NCBI GenBank assembly: GCA_024663395.1
Contig: JANFAH010000002.1
Coordinates: forward strand, 2,790,001-2,854,000
From: Pisolithus tinctorius
Taxonomy: Eukaryota > Basidiomycota > Agaricomycetes > Boletales > Pisolithaceae
DNA length: 64,000 bases
Direction of reading: 5' to 3'
Positions 1 to 10,790 of this stretch are shown here, piece after piece. A model generated the notes under the pieces. It was not told the DNA's origin and searched no databases. It saw nothing but the letters and a program-made list of their open reading frames with translations. Position 1 is the first letter of the stretch; every line of letters starts with the position of its first letter. The position numbers were made by a program, and so were the translations under genes.

Positions 1-1441
1 TCCCAATGGCTCGTCCTCCTTTTTGCACTTGATGAATGAAACAATCACCTTATCCTCCTCCTCTTGGGAATTCCAATGATTCCAAAGCATCCACATGTCG
101 GCCTTGGTCCATTTTGAAGGATCTTTCATCATGAATCCTTCTGGGATGGAATCGGAACTCAGATACTCCAAATGGGACTTGATAAGCAGGCCCCAGGGAA
201 CCTTGGCCTTGGGCTTCCCTGTAAACTTTGCTATGTTTCCAACTTCCATCAACAACTGTAGATGCACTTGACAATCAAGAACATACCATAGGCAGCCTGG
301 AAGACCATTCTTGCCAAACTCTGCTGGACCTTGAGTTTCTGACCAGTCCAAGCTGGTACCTCTGGGTTTCCTTCATCATCCAAGGCTATCTCCACCTTTG
401 GATTCTCATCATTCAAATCTTCCTCAGCTGAGTATGGAATCAACCTAGGTACACATATTACATTGATCACCAATGTTTATCACTTACCAGCTTCAGTCAA
501 AAGATAATTGGTTAACATTTGCTCTCCCTTTAGAACCCAATCCTTGGTGGGCTCTGAAGACTCTGAGAAGGCCTTCTTCCCATCAGGGGGTTGTGTTTCA
601 AAGCTAGGTTTCTTCATTAGCATTAGATAGACAAGGTAAAGGGGAACCTACACTGCCATCTTGATCTGAGAATCAGTAGTCTCATGAGCCAGAAACATCA
701 CTATATTTGACCCCATGGTCCTCCTGACTGTTTCAATAAAGTCTCTGGCCATGTTGGGAAAATTTTTTCTCCTGTACCTGAATTATTGCATGATTAGTAT
801 AAGACATTTGAAGTAGACCAGCACTGACAATTCATGAGTTTCTTTTGGAGCTCCCAACTTATTCCACTTGGAAGCAGCCCTCCCTGCTTCAGCCTTCTTG
901 TCATCTGCAAGAGACTCCCACCACTGTTGGATGATTTTGGTCCTCTGACCTATGGTCTTGGGGTCCTTGGTGTCCCTCCTCTCCCTATCATAGGCATCCA
1001 TGTCCTCTTTGAAGAGCTGCTGGGAGGCAGTAAAATCAGTGAAGGGTTTTCTGTAATTTCCAGCCTTGGTAGGTCTGGTCCTCTCCTCTCTGCCATCCTC
1101 ATCCTCACCAGTCCCAGGCTGCTCCTTCCTCTTGTCTGTTGCAGCCAGGATGCTCTCAATGATGTGTTCCTCATCATCCTGGTCTTCAGGGTCTAGTTCT
1201 GGCAAAAACACCCTTCTGATGGCCTAAATACACTTGAGATATGTGAAACTTGATGAAAAAGATACCCTACCACTCTCAAGTTCTGGGGCAATTCCACAGA
1301 TCCTGAAGATGCTTGCTGAAGGATCTGGGATTTCACATCAGCCAGGATCTGGGCCCTGAGGTCAGGATTCCCTCGGGCATCTGTGTACTGCTCCACATAG
1401 GAGGACAGCAGATCAGAGTAGACTTCAGACCAATCAGCCAT
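1..1441 (-). CDS. HMG-box-like KDZ companion protein (partial)
   Basis: The gene starts with an ATG at 1441 and runs out of the window at base 1. It is spread over several exons with visible splice sites (intron near 1210-1270, another near 785-840, more near 480-660 and 255-290). A segment near 880-1050 has the look of an HMG box: a FTDFTASQQLFKEDM start, then a basic stretch and a W-W-E-S-L-x-D-x-K-K helix ending in KWNKLG. A later exon carries KWTKADMWMLWNHW. I recognise this as a recurrent family in Agaricomycetes found beside KDZ transposases; HMG boxes bend DNA, so a DNA-binding role in the element is inferred. One junction near 440-480 does not keep frame in my hand splice, so a lesion is possible. 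Confidence 0.65.
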
Positions 1442-1674
1442 GAGAGAATAGAATCAGGGGGATAATTAGCAGCACAGATGATGGAGGTTGGAAGCAAGGT
1501 GAAAATTTTTCAGCCTTTCCCAATTTAGGCAGGAGGTTGAAGTTTTCGGCCATCACTCTTTTAGGAAAGGTACCATTATGGTATGATTGTTTTGATGTAT
1601 TTGCTATTCACTTTGATTCAGATACCAAGTGCAAAGCAAGGGTAATCGGAAAACTATACACATATACCCATGTT

Positions 1675-4600
1675 CTAAATACAATCCATTTGTTTACCTT
1701 GGAACATCAATTGGGCCTTTTTGGAAAAGTCAGTCCACAACACTATCTGCTTATGAGCATAAGCCTTTTTCCCTGGTTCCAACAATTGTAGAGCCCTTTT
1801 CTCCCATATGTCCTTCTGGAACTCAAACCATAAGATGGCCCAAACCATCTCATGCCTCACCAATGACAATTCTTCTTTCCACCTGTCCCTTCTTGCCCTT
1901 GCTTTGAGCCAGTTGATCCTGTAAACTGCCCCACAATTTATTGGTGAGATTTTTTCGAGTAGTATTAACACTTACACTCCTCCATTAAACCCCCCTTCTC
2001 AGCATTCAGTTGACCCTGTTCACCATCCATCATCCAAAACCATGCCATTTTGCTGGTTCCCTGCCCAAACCGGTTCTCCTCTGTAACATCCTTACTCACT
2101 GCCAGGTCCTGGGGCTGAATAGCCTGATATCTTTGTCCAATCTCTTGATTGGGTTCCAACTGGAGAATGGCCTGCCTTGCCCTCTGATAACTTCTGACCT
2201 GCTTGTTTATCCGAGCCACCACTTTTTGGATGTCCTGCTTGGTTCTTGTACCTTCCCTAGTTGATTGTGCACTGCGGAAGTTCTGTCTGTATAACATTGC
2301 CTTGTGTCCAAGGTTGGTTCGGAGCTGGTCTAGACAATCATTAGCTTGCCCAATCCTGAGTTCCATTTCTTCTTTGAGGAGGTCATGAAGGCCAAGCTCC
2401 ATCAGTTTGGTTGCTCCAATGGATGAGGGCATCCATATACTCATGAGCTCAGCAGGTAGCTCCTCTCCTTCTTCTGTAGCCTCCCAATCCTCATCATCTT
2501 CCCAGTACTCTCCATTGTCATCAATTTCTTCACCTTGCCCAAGGAATGCTGGATCATCCTGGGGTATGAAGACATCATCCACCTCCAAACCTTTGAGAAA
2601 TGCCTGGCTGGTGCCATGGAATTTGTCAATCCTGGCAGAAAGTCTTTTTCTTTTCTCTGAGACTTTGATTTCTTGTCTGGTAGACATGTGGCTCTGTCTA
2701 AGCTCAGATCTTAGCTGGTCCCTGCAGGTCTGGTTAGCAACCTATTGCTTCTGGAAACCACAGACCATACTGTGCATCCTCTATGCTAATTCCTTCCACA
2801 AGCCAAGCCACAGAACCATGGCTCCCTGGGGACACAGGTGGATTTTTCATGAGCTTTAACTGCACTTCACCCATGGTAGGGGCTACAGGCCATCAGACAT
2901 GCCCAGGGTTTCTTAGGAACATACTGACCTTTTTCCCCTTTCAACAAATAAATGTCTAGGGAATCACCTCGATTTGCTTCTGCCTCAAGAACATCTGACT
3001 CCCATTGGGCAAGTTGGCCAGGGTCTAGAACAGCTGTCAACTGCTCATATGCCTGATTCATTTCTTCTAGGCACTTGTGTGAGGTCTTGTATTTTTTCAA
3101 CAGTGCAGGAACTGAGATGTACAGGGTAAATTAACTTCTCTTTGAAGAAAAGGTCTCTCACCCATGTTGACAATTTTTTTCCAGTTAGAATCTCTCATAT
3201 GGTCATCATACACTTCTTGTCTGTGGGCCTGAGTCATAGACCTTGCAGTGGGAGAGATCTTATTGAATGGAGCCCACAATGTCTCCAATATTTCACCATC
3301 CAGATGACCAGCACCCTTGATAAAGTTGAGGCTATATCTTGGAAAGCAAGAGAGTTTGTGGGCAGCAAGATGAAACTTCCCCACAGCAGGAATGATTTCC
3401 AGGGAGGGAGGGAGATGGAGAGAGCAGCTGGATTTTACCCGACTCTGGAAGTTAATACTCCACTGGCACCCAACATCATAAATGACAAGGGCCTTTGTGA
3501 TGCTTTCTGAATGATAATCAAGAGCACTGCAGATGGAGTAATCTGTGTTCATGTACCTAGCACAAAATGAGTTCCAAAGGCTTCCAGTACATCCATCAGG
3601 TCCACTCACTTTTCCCCTTTCTGAAAGTCCACCACAGAATGGGGAACAAAGCAACCATGCCGAGCACAGGCTGTGGCACCAATCCCAGTGGACCGGAGAT
3701 TGGACTTGTTAATATTAGCAGCATTGATTGCCCTGTGATTGCTGCAGGTGGATCTCTACCAGTACAGTGGGTCATTTAAACTCCATGACCTTGGGACAAC
3801 TCACCTCCTTGTTATCCAAAGACTGCTCAAGATGGGCCTGGTAGGGCTTTTCAGCAACCATGTAACCAGTTCCATCTGATAATGACACATCCAACTCAGG
3901 CTTGTTCATTTTCATATGCTGAGCAGTGAAGTTGCCATCCATGACATATTGCCTCATTATGGTATCACTAAGGGGGGAGGGGAGTTAGAAATCAAAACCC
4001 TACAGATTATCACTCCATACCTGTCATATCGGGTTTTCCAATCTGGAGGTAAATTAATACCTGGTTGTGGGCAGGCAGGACAAAAGAGTGCAAGTTCTCC
4101 TTGTCTAGGATCTTGTTCTTTATCATGACCAAAGCCAAACCATTTCCTATGTTTCAAATCCCTCCACAGTCTGGAAACCCTCATCAGCTCTCGGTACCTG
4201 TCCTAATTGGAAATGAATGCATTAATAGAACCCCCTAAGAGCAAATAGTGCATGGCACTCAACTGGTATACAGTCAGGAAATGCATTGTTGGTGAACCTC
4301 TTCAGCTTCTGATAGAAACTCATAGCTGAAGTCTTGCATTCCAGGGCATCAATGAGAAAGTGATTAAGAACATCAAAGGTGAAAGCAGTCTTGGGCTTTG
4401 TTATACTGGCTGGAAAGAGTCTTTCCCTGAGTAAATCAAGGTGCCAGTCCATTGGATCTGACCCAGGGCAATTGCACCAAGAAATCTCATGAGTGAAAAT
4501 TCCTTCTGTGTGCACTATGGTCATTTTTGATCTGAAGGATCTCCTGCTACCAGAGGTTAACATGGAGGCTACAGGATATGACTGCCATTGACCTGTAATT

Positions 4601-5275
4601 GGGAGGCCCTTCCCCAGAAGTATAGCCCAACTCCTCTGAGTCTGGATCCTGATTCTGTCTGTTTTGAGGGCAAGGACAACCCCCATGGCCAATGTGCCAA
4701 AGGAACCCAAGTGCCATCAAAGAGGTAGCCTGGTAATGAGTAGCATTCCATCTTTGTACCTTGTGGAATGGAAGATTTTGATGCACTTTCACAGCACAAG
4801 GACCACACCAGGCATGCACACCAATGCAGGACATGCATCTGATACTTCCTTCTGCCTGACAGCACTGCTCACATATCCCCCCCTTAGCCAGCTGCTCTCC
4901 CTCGAGAATGACTTTGAGATATTCTGCTCTCCAAGGCAGCCATTCTCTGATGAAATCATTTTGACTCTAGGGGATAATTTAGCCAATGCAGTATCAGGCA
5001 AAACTTCCCACCTTGGTAACCCTCCTAGTATTTGGGGTATCTTCCTCATCATTCCAGTCCAAGGTAGGCATGTCAAAGGAGTCTGGGACAACATTTTGGG
5101 AGCCTATTGTCCTGGGGGTCCTTGGAGTTGAAGGTTGACTCTGAGATGGGAGGTAGAGGTGTCTAGCATCCACCTCCTTGTAGGTGTCCTTTCCTCTCCG
5201 GGTTTTAGTCACTTCAAATTTATACAAACCTCCTGCAGAGCTTTTGCCAAGGACTTTGGTTCTACGACGACGCAT
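1675..5275 (-). CDS. KDZ-type transposase with CxC2 cysteine cluster
   Basis: This is a multi-exon transposase of the Kyakuja-Dileera-Zisupton class, a cut-and-paste DNA transposase with a DDE-type core. In order: a basic N-terminus from 5275, a cysteine cluster (about 4,730-4,890; CEQC, CMSC, CGPC, then LPFHKVQRW) of the CxC2 type, the ISWCNCPG and ECKTSA segments (about 4,270-4,480), the first acidic site in MDGNF (near 3,939), the second in YDVGCQW (near 3,477), and the third in DGEILETLW (near 3,294). HQEVYDDHMRDSNWKK-like residues follow, then a charged C-terminal region (about 1,690-2,690) with an acidic stretch. The reading frame is open across the exons I could join. The exact last exon is uncertain; the stop is placed near 1,675. 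It is flanked in the same orientation by the HMG-like gene and the TET/JBP-like gene. Confidence 0.85.
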
Positions 5276-5419
5276 GATTGAGCACAGGAAGAGTCAAAAG
5301 CAAGGTTTTCAGCTGTATTGAAAAATTTTCATCCCCAAAACAACACCACACAAGTCCAGAACAAGGTTATCAAATGTATTTAAAATATTTGTACCCAAAA
5401 ATTGCCACTAAAATGTGTT

Positions 5420-6775
5420 TTAAGTGTATCTGACAGCCAACCCAAGAATGTCCTTTTGGGTAGTCCATGCTGGTCTTGTGACCTTGAGTCGGTCATGTAC
5501 TTTGTCCTTCATATAATGCACCAATGCAATTCTTTCTCCCTTCTCCCACTTTGGCACAGAATGTTGAAGGATTTTTCCTGATAGGAAAATCATGGTGCCT
5601 GGGGAATAAGCCAGTTCGGCCCCCAGATCTGGAATAAGGAATTTAGCATTGTGAGAACCCAGGCTCACTAATGAATCCAGAAGGGTTGGGGTGGATGTGA
5701 CATCTCGGTGAGAGGGAGTTTCCTGATTGACAATAATATCAATGTTGGTATAGACCGATGGCCAATCCAGGGATATCTCATTCTCCACCCTGCCAGCCTT
5801 GGCCAACATTGCTTGATCACCAGCCCTGGCCATATCTGGCAATGAGACCTTTGCTATATTGCTCCAGAAGTGTTCCACATAAGAAATCTTGAGCAGCCAT
5901 TCCCTATTGGCTTTCTGTTTGAGGGATGTGCTTTGATAGAGTGTATCAACCAACCTCTTTAAATTTGTCAGCCCCTACCATGGAAATCACAGCACCTGGA
6001 CAAACCTCATGAGCCTGTTGGAATGTGGCAGGAGACATGGAAATCCTGCCATGTCCATACATGACTTGGTCAACAGGCTGATGCTTATGGCCATATCGTT
6101 TGTTAAGCTTGCTTTTGTCTTTTGGCTTGTTCTTGGGCTCAGTCTGAAGATTGTCTTTTATGGAAAGGAGAAGGGAATTGAGAAGTTCCTATGATATAAA
6201 AGCTGTAGTGAAGGGTTGTCAGAGAATGAAAACACTCACTATCCGTGCATCTGGGACAATACCAGGCAGATACCATACTATCACCCTGCCATGCACATCC
6301 AGAACTGTGGCAGGAGCATTGATATACCCAATTTTTGGGTTTTCAAAATGGATGGTCCTGTCCTTGGCATGCACCAATGGTTCAGAAAACCTGTCTGCAT
6401 CCCAATGCATCACATCTATTAAGGGTCAGACTTGGATCACTTGGAATTGTTGTGGAAATCACCTACAGGGATTGAGGATGGCATGTGTAATGACTGCAGA
6501 TGCCAGCCTAACTTCCAAAGATGTAATAGCATCTGAAGTTAGACCAGATTCCCCTTGCAATGTTGCCCTGACTTGGGTTAACTCAGCCAAGGATCGAAGT
6601 CTATTATCCAACTAAATACATAGCAAGTGTAGCATCACTGCTTATGGCTTACCTTGGCTTCCTGAGCTGGTGATTTGAGAAAATAGAGCTGGAAGAGATC
6701 ATAGGGACTGTTCCAAAGGCAGCCTTCAGCATTCCAACCACCATTGTATGCAGGGAATCATCCATGATGATGTGG
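5420..6775 (-). CDS. TET/JBP-like 2OG-Fe(II) dioxygenase of KDZ element
   Basis: The C-terminal exon (5,953-5,420) carries a complete TET/JBP-type double-stranded beta-helix: PSHRD gives the iron-binding HxD (near 5,710), QHSVPKW gives the distal His (near 5,563) and GERIALVHYM gives the 2-oxoglutarate-binding Arg ten residues later. WPSVYTNI and NREWLLKI match the conserved flanks of the basidiomycete family. Upstream exons include a DVHGRVIVWYLPG segment (6,230-6,421) and a helical LRSLAELTQVRATL stretch (6,473-6,611), with a clear 41-nt intron at 6,612-6,652. TET/JBP enzymes oxidise 5-methylcytosine or thymine in DNA. The family is known to have expanded in mushrooms together with KDZ transposons. 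The true start is not resolved, and I could not join the exon ending near 5,955 in frame, so a lesion or missed intron is possible there. Confidence 0.8.
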
Positions 6776-6959
6776 GGGGTGTTGGAAAAGTCAAAGGAAA
6801 ATTTTTCAACCGTGAGAAAAATAGTTAAAAATCACTCAGTACATAAGTTGGAAGTTATTCTCCACAAGGGACCTTGCTTGACTTGGGGGAAGATCCAGAA
6901 ACCAGAAACCCAACTTAGTCTACTAGATACACCATGTTTCTTGAAACATCTAGTCATGT

Positions 6960-7350
6960 AAGCAGGGGCCTGGAATGGTGCAATCAAACTCAGCAGCAGT
7001 TGAACTCCAAGTCAATCCAGTCCAGCAATCTCTTGAGCATCATGGGAAACCATGGAACACCAATACTAATCTAGCAATCTAGCAACATCCAACAGCTAGG
7101 AACACATCCAGACAGCATTTGAAGGGAAGATGTTGGGTTGCTAGTAATGCCATTGGCAAGCTCTTGAGCATCAAAGGGAAACCTTGCTTAAGAAGATCAG
7201 CCATGGAACACCAGTGCTAATCTAGCACCATCCACCAGCCAGGCAGACTGACATGAAACAATACACCAAGTCATTTGCTAAGGTTAGGGTTAGAAGCAGA
7301 CTTGCATGAAGAAATACACCAAGTCTTATGCTAGGGTTAGGGTTAGCACA
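6960..7350. repeat. degenerate direct repeats with telomere-like motifs
   Basis: A block around 7,030-7,085 (from CTCTTGAGCATC to CTAATCTAGCAA) recurs at 7,160-7,230. A second pair, 7,250-7,293 and 7,303-7,346, each reads ATACACCAAGTC and ends in GGTTAGGGTTAG-type sequence (7,282-7,293 and 7,332-7,346). The repeats lie just upstream of the dioxygenase gene and could be subterminal repeats of the KDZ element, or interstitial telomere-like sequence. Confidence 0.6.
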
Positions 7351-9049
7351 TGCTTCATTCAAAAAAAGAAGCATAGATTCCCACACAGCATTCAAATCCA
7401 ATCAAAGCAGTGACATTTACAAGTCCATACATAAATTCAACTACAGTTACAATTTCAACTACAAAGGTATAATGGTTTCATAAGAAACCAAGGCTTGCCT
7501 GCATTCCAGAGGGGGCCCTCCTCCAGAAGTACAGTTGGGCCAATAAAAACCGTCCTCAATTCAACCAAGTTCCCAAAAAAGCGCACAAAAGCAGATAACA
7601 AAGATCCTAAAAACACATTAGCATCAACACAACTTTGCAAAGTTCACATACCTGAGGTGCACTATTTATTCACCAGGAGTCAAAGACAAACAGCTCTAGA
7701 AAGTTTATGTCAGTACAACATAGATTATACAGAAGTTGAATACTCACTACACCAAAGCCTGACCAACTAGCTACTACCAATATATACCAACACATACCAC
7801 ACAAAAAAACGTCATAGGCTGACCCACACAGGTGGGTACAGACCAAATAAAACATCATAAGCTGACCTACAATGTAGGTACAGACTAGCCCCCAGATCCC
7901 ATGAGCTGGCCTACAATGTAGGCACAGACTATTCCCCCAGACCCAACATATTACCCAACAACCAAAAATTGCGCTGGCCAAGCACAATCTAAGGTCAAGG
8001 GTAGCCCCTCCCTACATCCTGTAGCTGCAGACTACAGTCAATAGTGAGGCGCCAAGGATGCTGCAAAGTAACGGTAATCAAGTAATGTGAAAATTCTGGG
8101 ATCAGAGGTGCCACTTACCTTATGACAGCCGAGACGACAGGCTGAGATAAAAACGAAGATGACGTAGCACAGAAAACGGGAAAGAGAGAGGGGGAAAGGG
8201 AGAGGGAGATGGAGGGAGAGGGAGGACGACAGAGGGGAAGCGTCACATCGCAGAGAAACGCAGTAAGGGAAAAAATATGCCACTGACTGGGGGGGATTTA
8301 TATACTTGAGTCTTATGTACCGTTGTTTGGCCACAGTCCAACTAGCGAGGTCGCCGTCAATGTCACGTTCTCGGCCTCGGCGCATGTTCAGTTGCCATGA
8401 GTGCCGGCAACTTCCTCTGAGTCAGTACCGCGTGTCGTACTATACATCGCGAATAGCGATGTCACGTGACTCCACTGTCACCGGATTCGGCTTCTATATA
8501 CTAAATACTAAATGTTCGCTTGACATTCTCGTAATTGCATTGTCGAGCCGAGCAAGCACTCCCTCGTGCCGTTGGCTGAGCGGTAGTGGTGGCTTACCCT
8601 TGGGATTTCACAGAAAATGTATTGTAGTAGCACTACCGGATCATTTAATACATGTAGTCACTTATTGAAACCGGAAATCGGCCTAGCGGCGACGGACCAC
8701 TCCGTATATAGTCCTACGTAATGTTCCAGAGACGCATCCGAAGTACGGGTAGACACGTGTGATAATCATGACAGCCGTGACGTTGTTCATGTCACAATTA
8801 AGGTTGTGTCCAAGATTATCACAGGTCTCACTACGTGACCTGTCCAAAATCGAGATCTGTGCATCCGAGTATCCGGATTGACACGGTCTTTTGCTCCTCT
8901 CCTCTTGCCACACAGTGTCTCCCTCACCGACCGTTGTTGCGTTATCCCACTCTCTGGCCCCACTGCGTCTCAGCGAAATTTTTGGTACGTCGTCGTCCTC
9001 TGGATCTCTCGCGCCTCTCCCTCTCTAAACACAAAATAGGTACGTCGTG
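7351..9049. other. gene-free stretch
   Basis: I see no supported gene here. There is a short tandem pair around 7,810-7,940 (GACCTACAATGTAGGTACAGAC and close variants) and a purine-only AG/GA tract at about 8,171-8,237. The stretch from about 8,960 begins to resemble the minisatellite that follows. Confidence 0.5.
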
Positions 9050-10510
9050 CCGCATCTCCCTTCAAAAAAAAAACAAAAAAGGTATGTTGTCGAACCTCTC
9101 ATGGCTTCAACACTCACATCACACACCAGGACGCTGCCATTCTTCTCAGTCTATTGCACGTTGTTCAGTGTCCCATACTACTCACAAAGCCCGTTCATTC
9201 AAAAAGAAGGTAAGTAGCTCGCAGCGTCCCTCTACAACTCACAAAACACCCCCCTCCTCTCGCCGGGTCTCATCCAAAAAACAGGTATGTCGTCCTACTT
9301 CCCGGCGTCCCTCTACCACTCACAAAAACACCCCCTTGCCGTGCTTATCCAAAAAAAAGGTATGTCATCCCAACTTTGCGGCGTCCCTCTACAACTCACA
9401 GAACACCCCCTCGCCGTGCCTTATCAAAAAAACAAAAGGTAAGTCGTCCCAGGTCGCAGCGTCCCTCTACCACTCACAGAACACCCCCTCGCCGTGCTCA
9501 TCCAAAAAAAAAGGTATGTCGTCCCAGCTTCGCGGCGTCCCTCTACAACTCACAGAACACCCCCTCGCCGTGCCTTATCAAAAAAACAAAAGGTAAGTCG
9601 TCCCAGGTCGCAGCGTCCCTCTACCACTCACAGAACACCCCCTCGCCATGCTCATCCAAAAAAAAAGGTATGTCGTCCCAGCTTCGCGGCGTCCCTCTAC
9701 CACTCACAGAACACCTCCTCGCCGTGCCTCATCCAAAAAAAGGTACATCGTCCCAGCTCGCAGCGTCCCTCTACCACTCACAAAACACCCACAGAACACC
9801 CCCTTGCCGTGCCTTATCAAAAAACAAAAGGTAAGTCGTCCCAGGTCGCGGCGTCCCTCTACCACTCACAGAACACCCCCTCGCCGTGCTCATCCAAAAA
9901 AAAAAAGGTATGTCGTCCCAGCTTCGCGGCATCCCTCTACAACTCACAGAACACCCCCTCGCCGTGCCTCATCCAAAAAAAAGGTACGTCGTCCCAGCTC
10001 GCGCAGCGTCCCTCTACAACTCACAAAACACCCACAGAACACCCCTTCGCCGTGCTCATCCAAAAAAAAAGGTGTGTTGTCCCAGCTTCGCGGCGTCCCT
10101 CTACAACTCACAGAACACCCCCTCGCCGTGCCTTATCAAAAAAACAAAAGGTAAGTCGTCCCAGGTCGCAGCGTCCCTCTACCACTCACAGAACACCCCC
10201 TCGCCGTGCTCATCCAAAAAAAAAGGTATGTCGTCCCAGCTTCGCGGCGTCCCTCTACAACTCACAGAACACCCCCTCGCCATGCCTTATCAAAAAAAAA
10301 AAGGTATGTCGTCCCAGGTCGTGGCATCCCTCTACCACTCACAGAACACCCCCTTGCTGTGTCTCATCCTACAAAAGGTATGTTGTCCCAGTTCCTGGTG
10401 TCCCTGTACCACTCACAAAACACACTAGTAGGCTATCAATTCATATCTCCCTCCTGCCACACTGCATCTCCCTTGCTGTGTCTCATCCAATAAGGTATGT
10501 TGTTGGACTT
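9050..10510 (+). repeat. 77-bp minisatellite with splice-site-like units
   Basis: About 18 tandem units of roughly 77 bp. Each has an A-run, a GGTATGTCGTCC or GGTAAGTCGTCC block, a GCGGCGTCCCTCTAC block, CACTCACAG, then an ACACCCCCTCGCCGTG block. GTATGT/GTAAGT are good basidiomycete 5' splice sites, and CACAG about 42 nt later is an acceptor-like end, so each unit can be read as a micro-intron plus a short exon of about 35 nt. Two sub-types (GTATGT with a GCTTCGC core, GTAAGT with a GGTCGCAG core) tend to alternate. All three plus-strand frames are largely open because the unit lacks stops; I do not take these as proteins. Confidence 0.85.
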
Positions 10511-10731
10511 CTACTTCATGGTGTCCAGATGATACTTACATATCACCCTCTTTGGTCTGCTTATCCAGTGCCCAGTGTTGTGTAGTTGCATACATTGGCT
10601 TGTCTTTTCCATAAATATGTAGATATCTATCCCTGCTGCATGATATATGTACTAAACTAAATGCATTTATTGTTATCTTACTGCTTGTCCCCTACACCTT
10701 TTGTGTCTTGTAAAGATAATAAGGTATGCTA

Positions 10732-10790
10732 CTGTTCCCTTCTGTGTCATATGTTGCTGCCACTCACTAATATTGGCATAATACACTCAG
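10732..10790 (+). other. predicted 5'UTR intron directly before ATG
   Basis: AATAAG followed by GTATGC, a CTCACTAAT branch-like element and CACTCAG immediately before the ATG at 10,791. It has the layout of the units of the minisatellite upstream, which suggests the array derives from, or feeds, the leader of this gene. Confidence 0.5.

Noticed and set aside
7282..7346. A present-day telomere or chromosome end
   Set aside because: Only two hexamer pairs occur, inside longer direct repeats, with ordinary sequence on both sides.
9494..10585. Long open frames (up to 363 codons) in the 77-bp array
   Set aside because: They exist in all three frames because the repeat has no stop codons and its length cycles the frame; composition follows the repeat, with no conserved domain.
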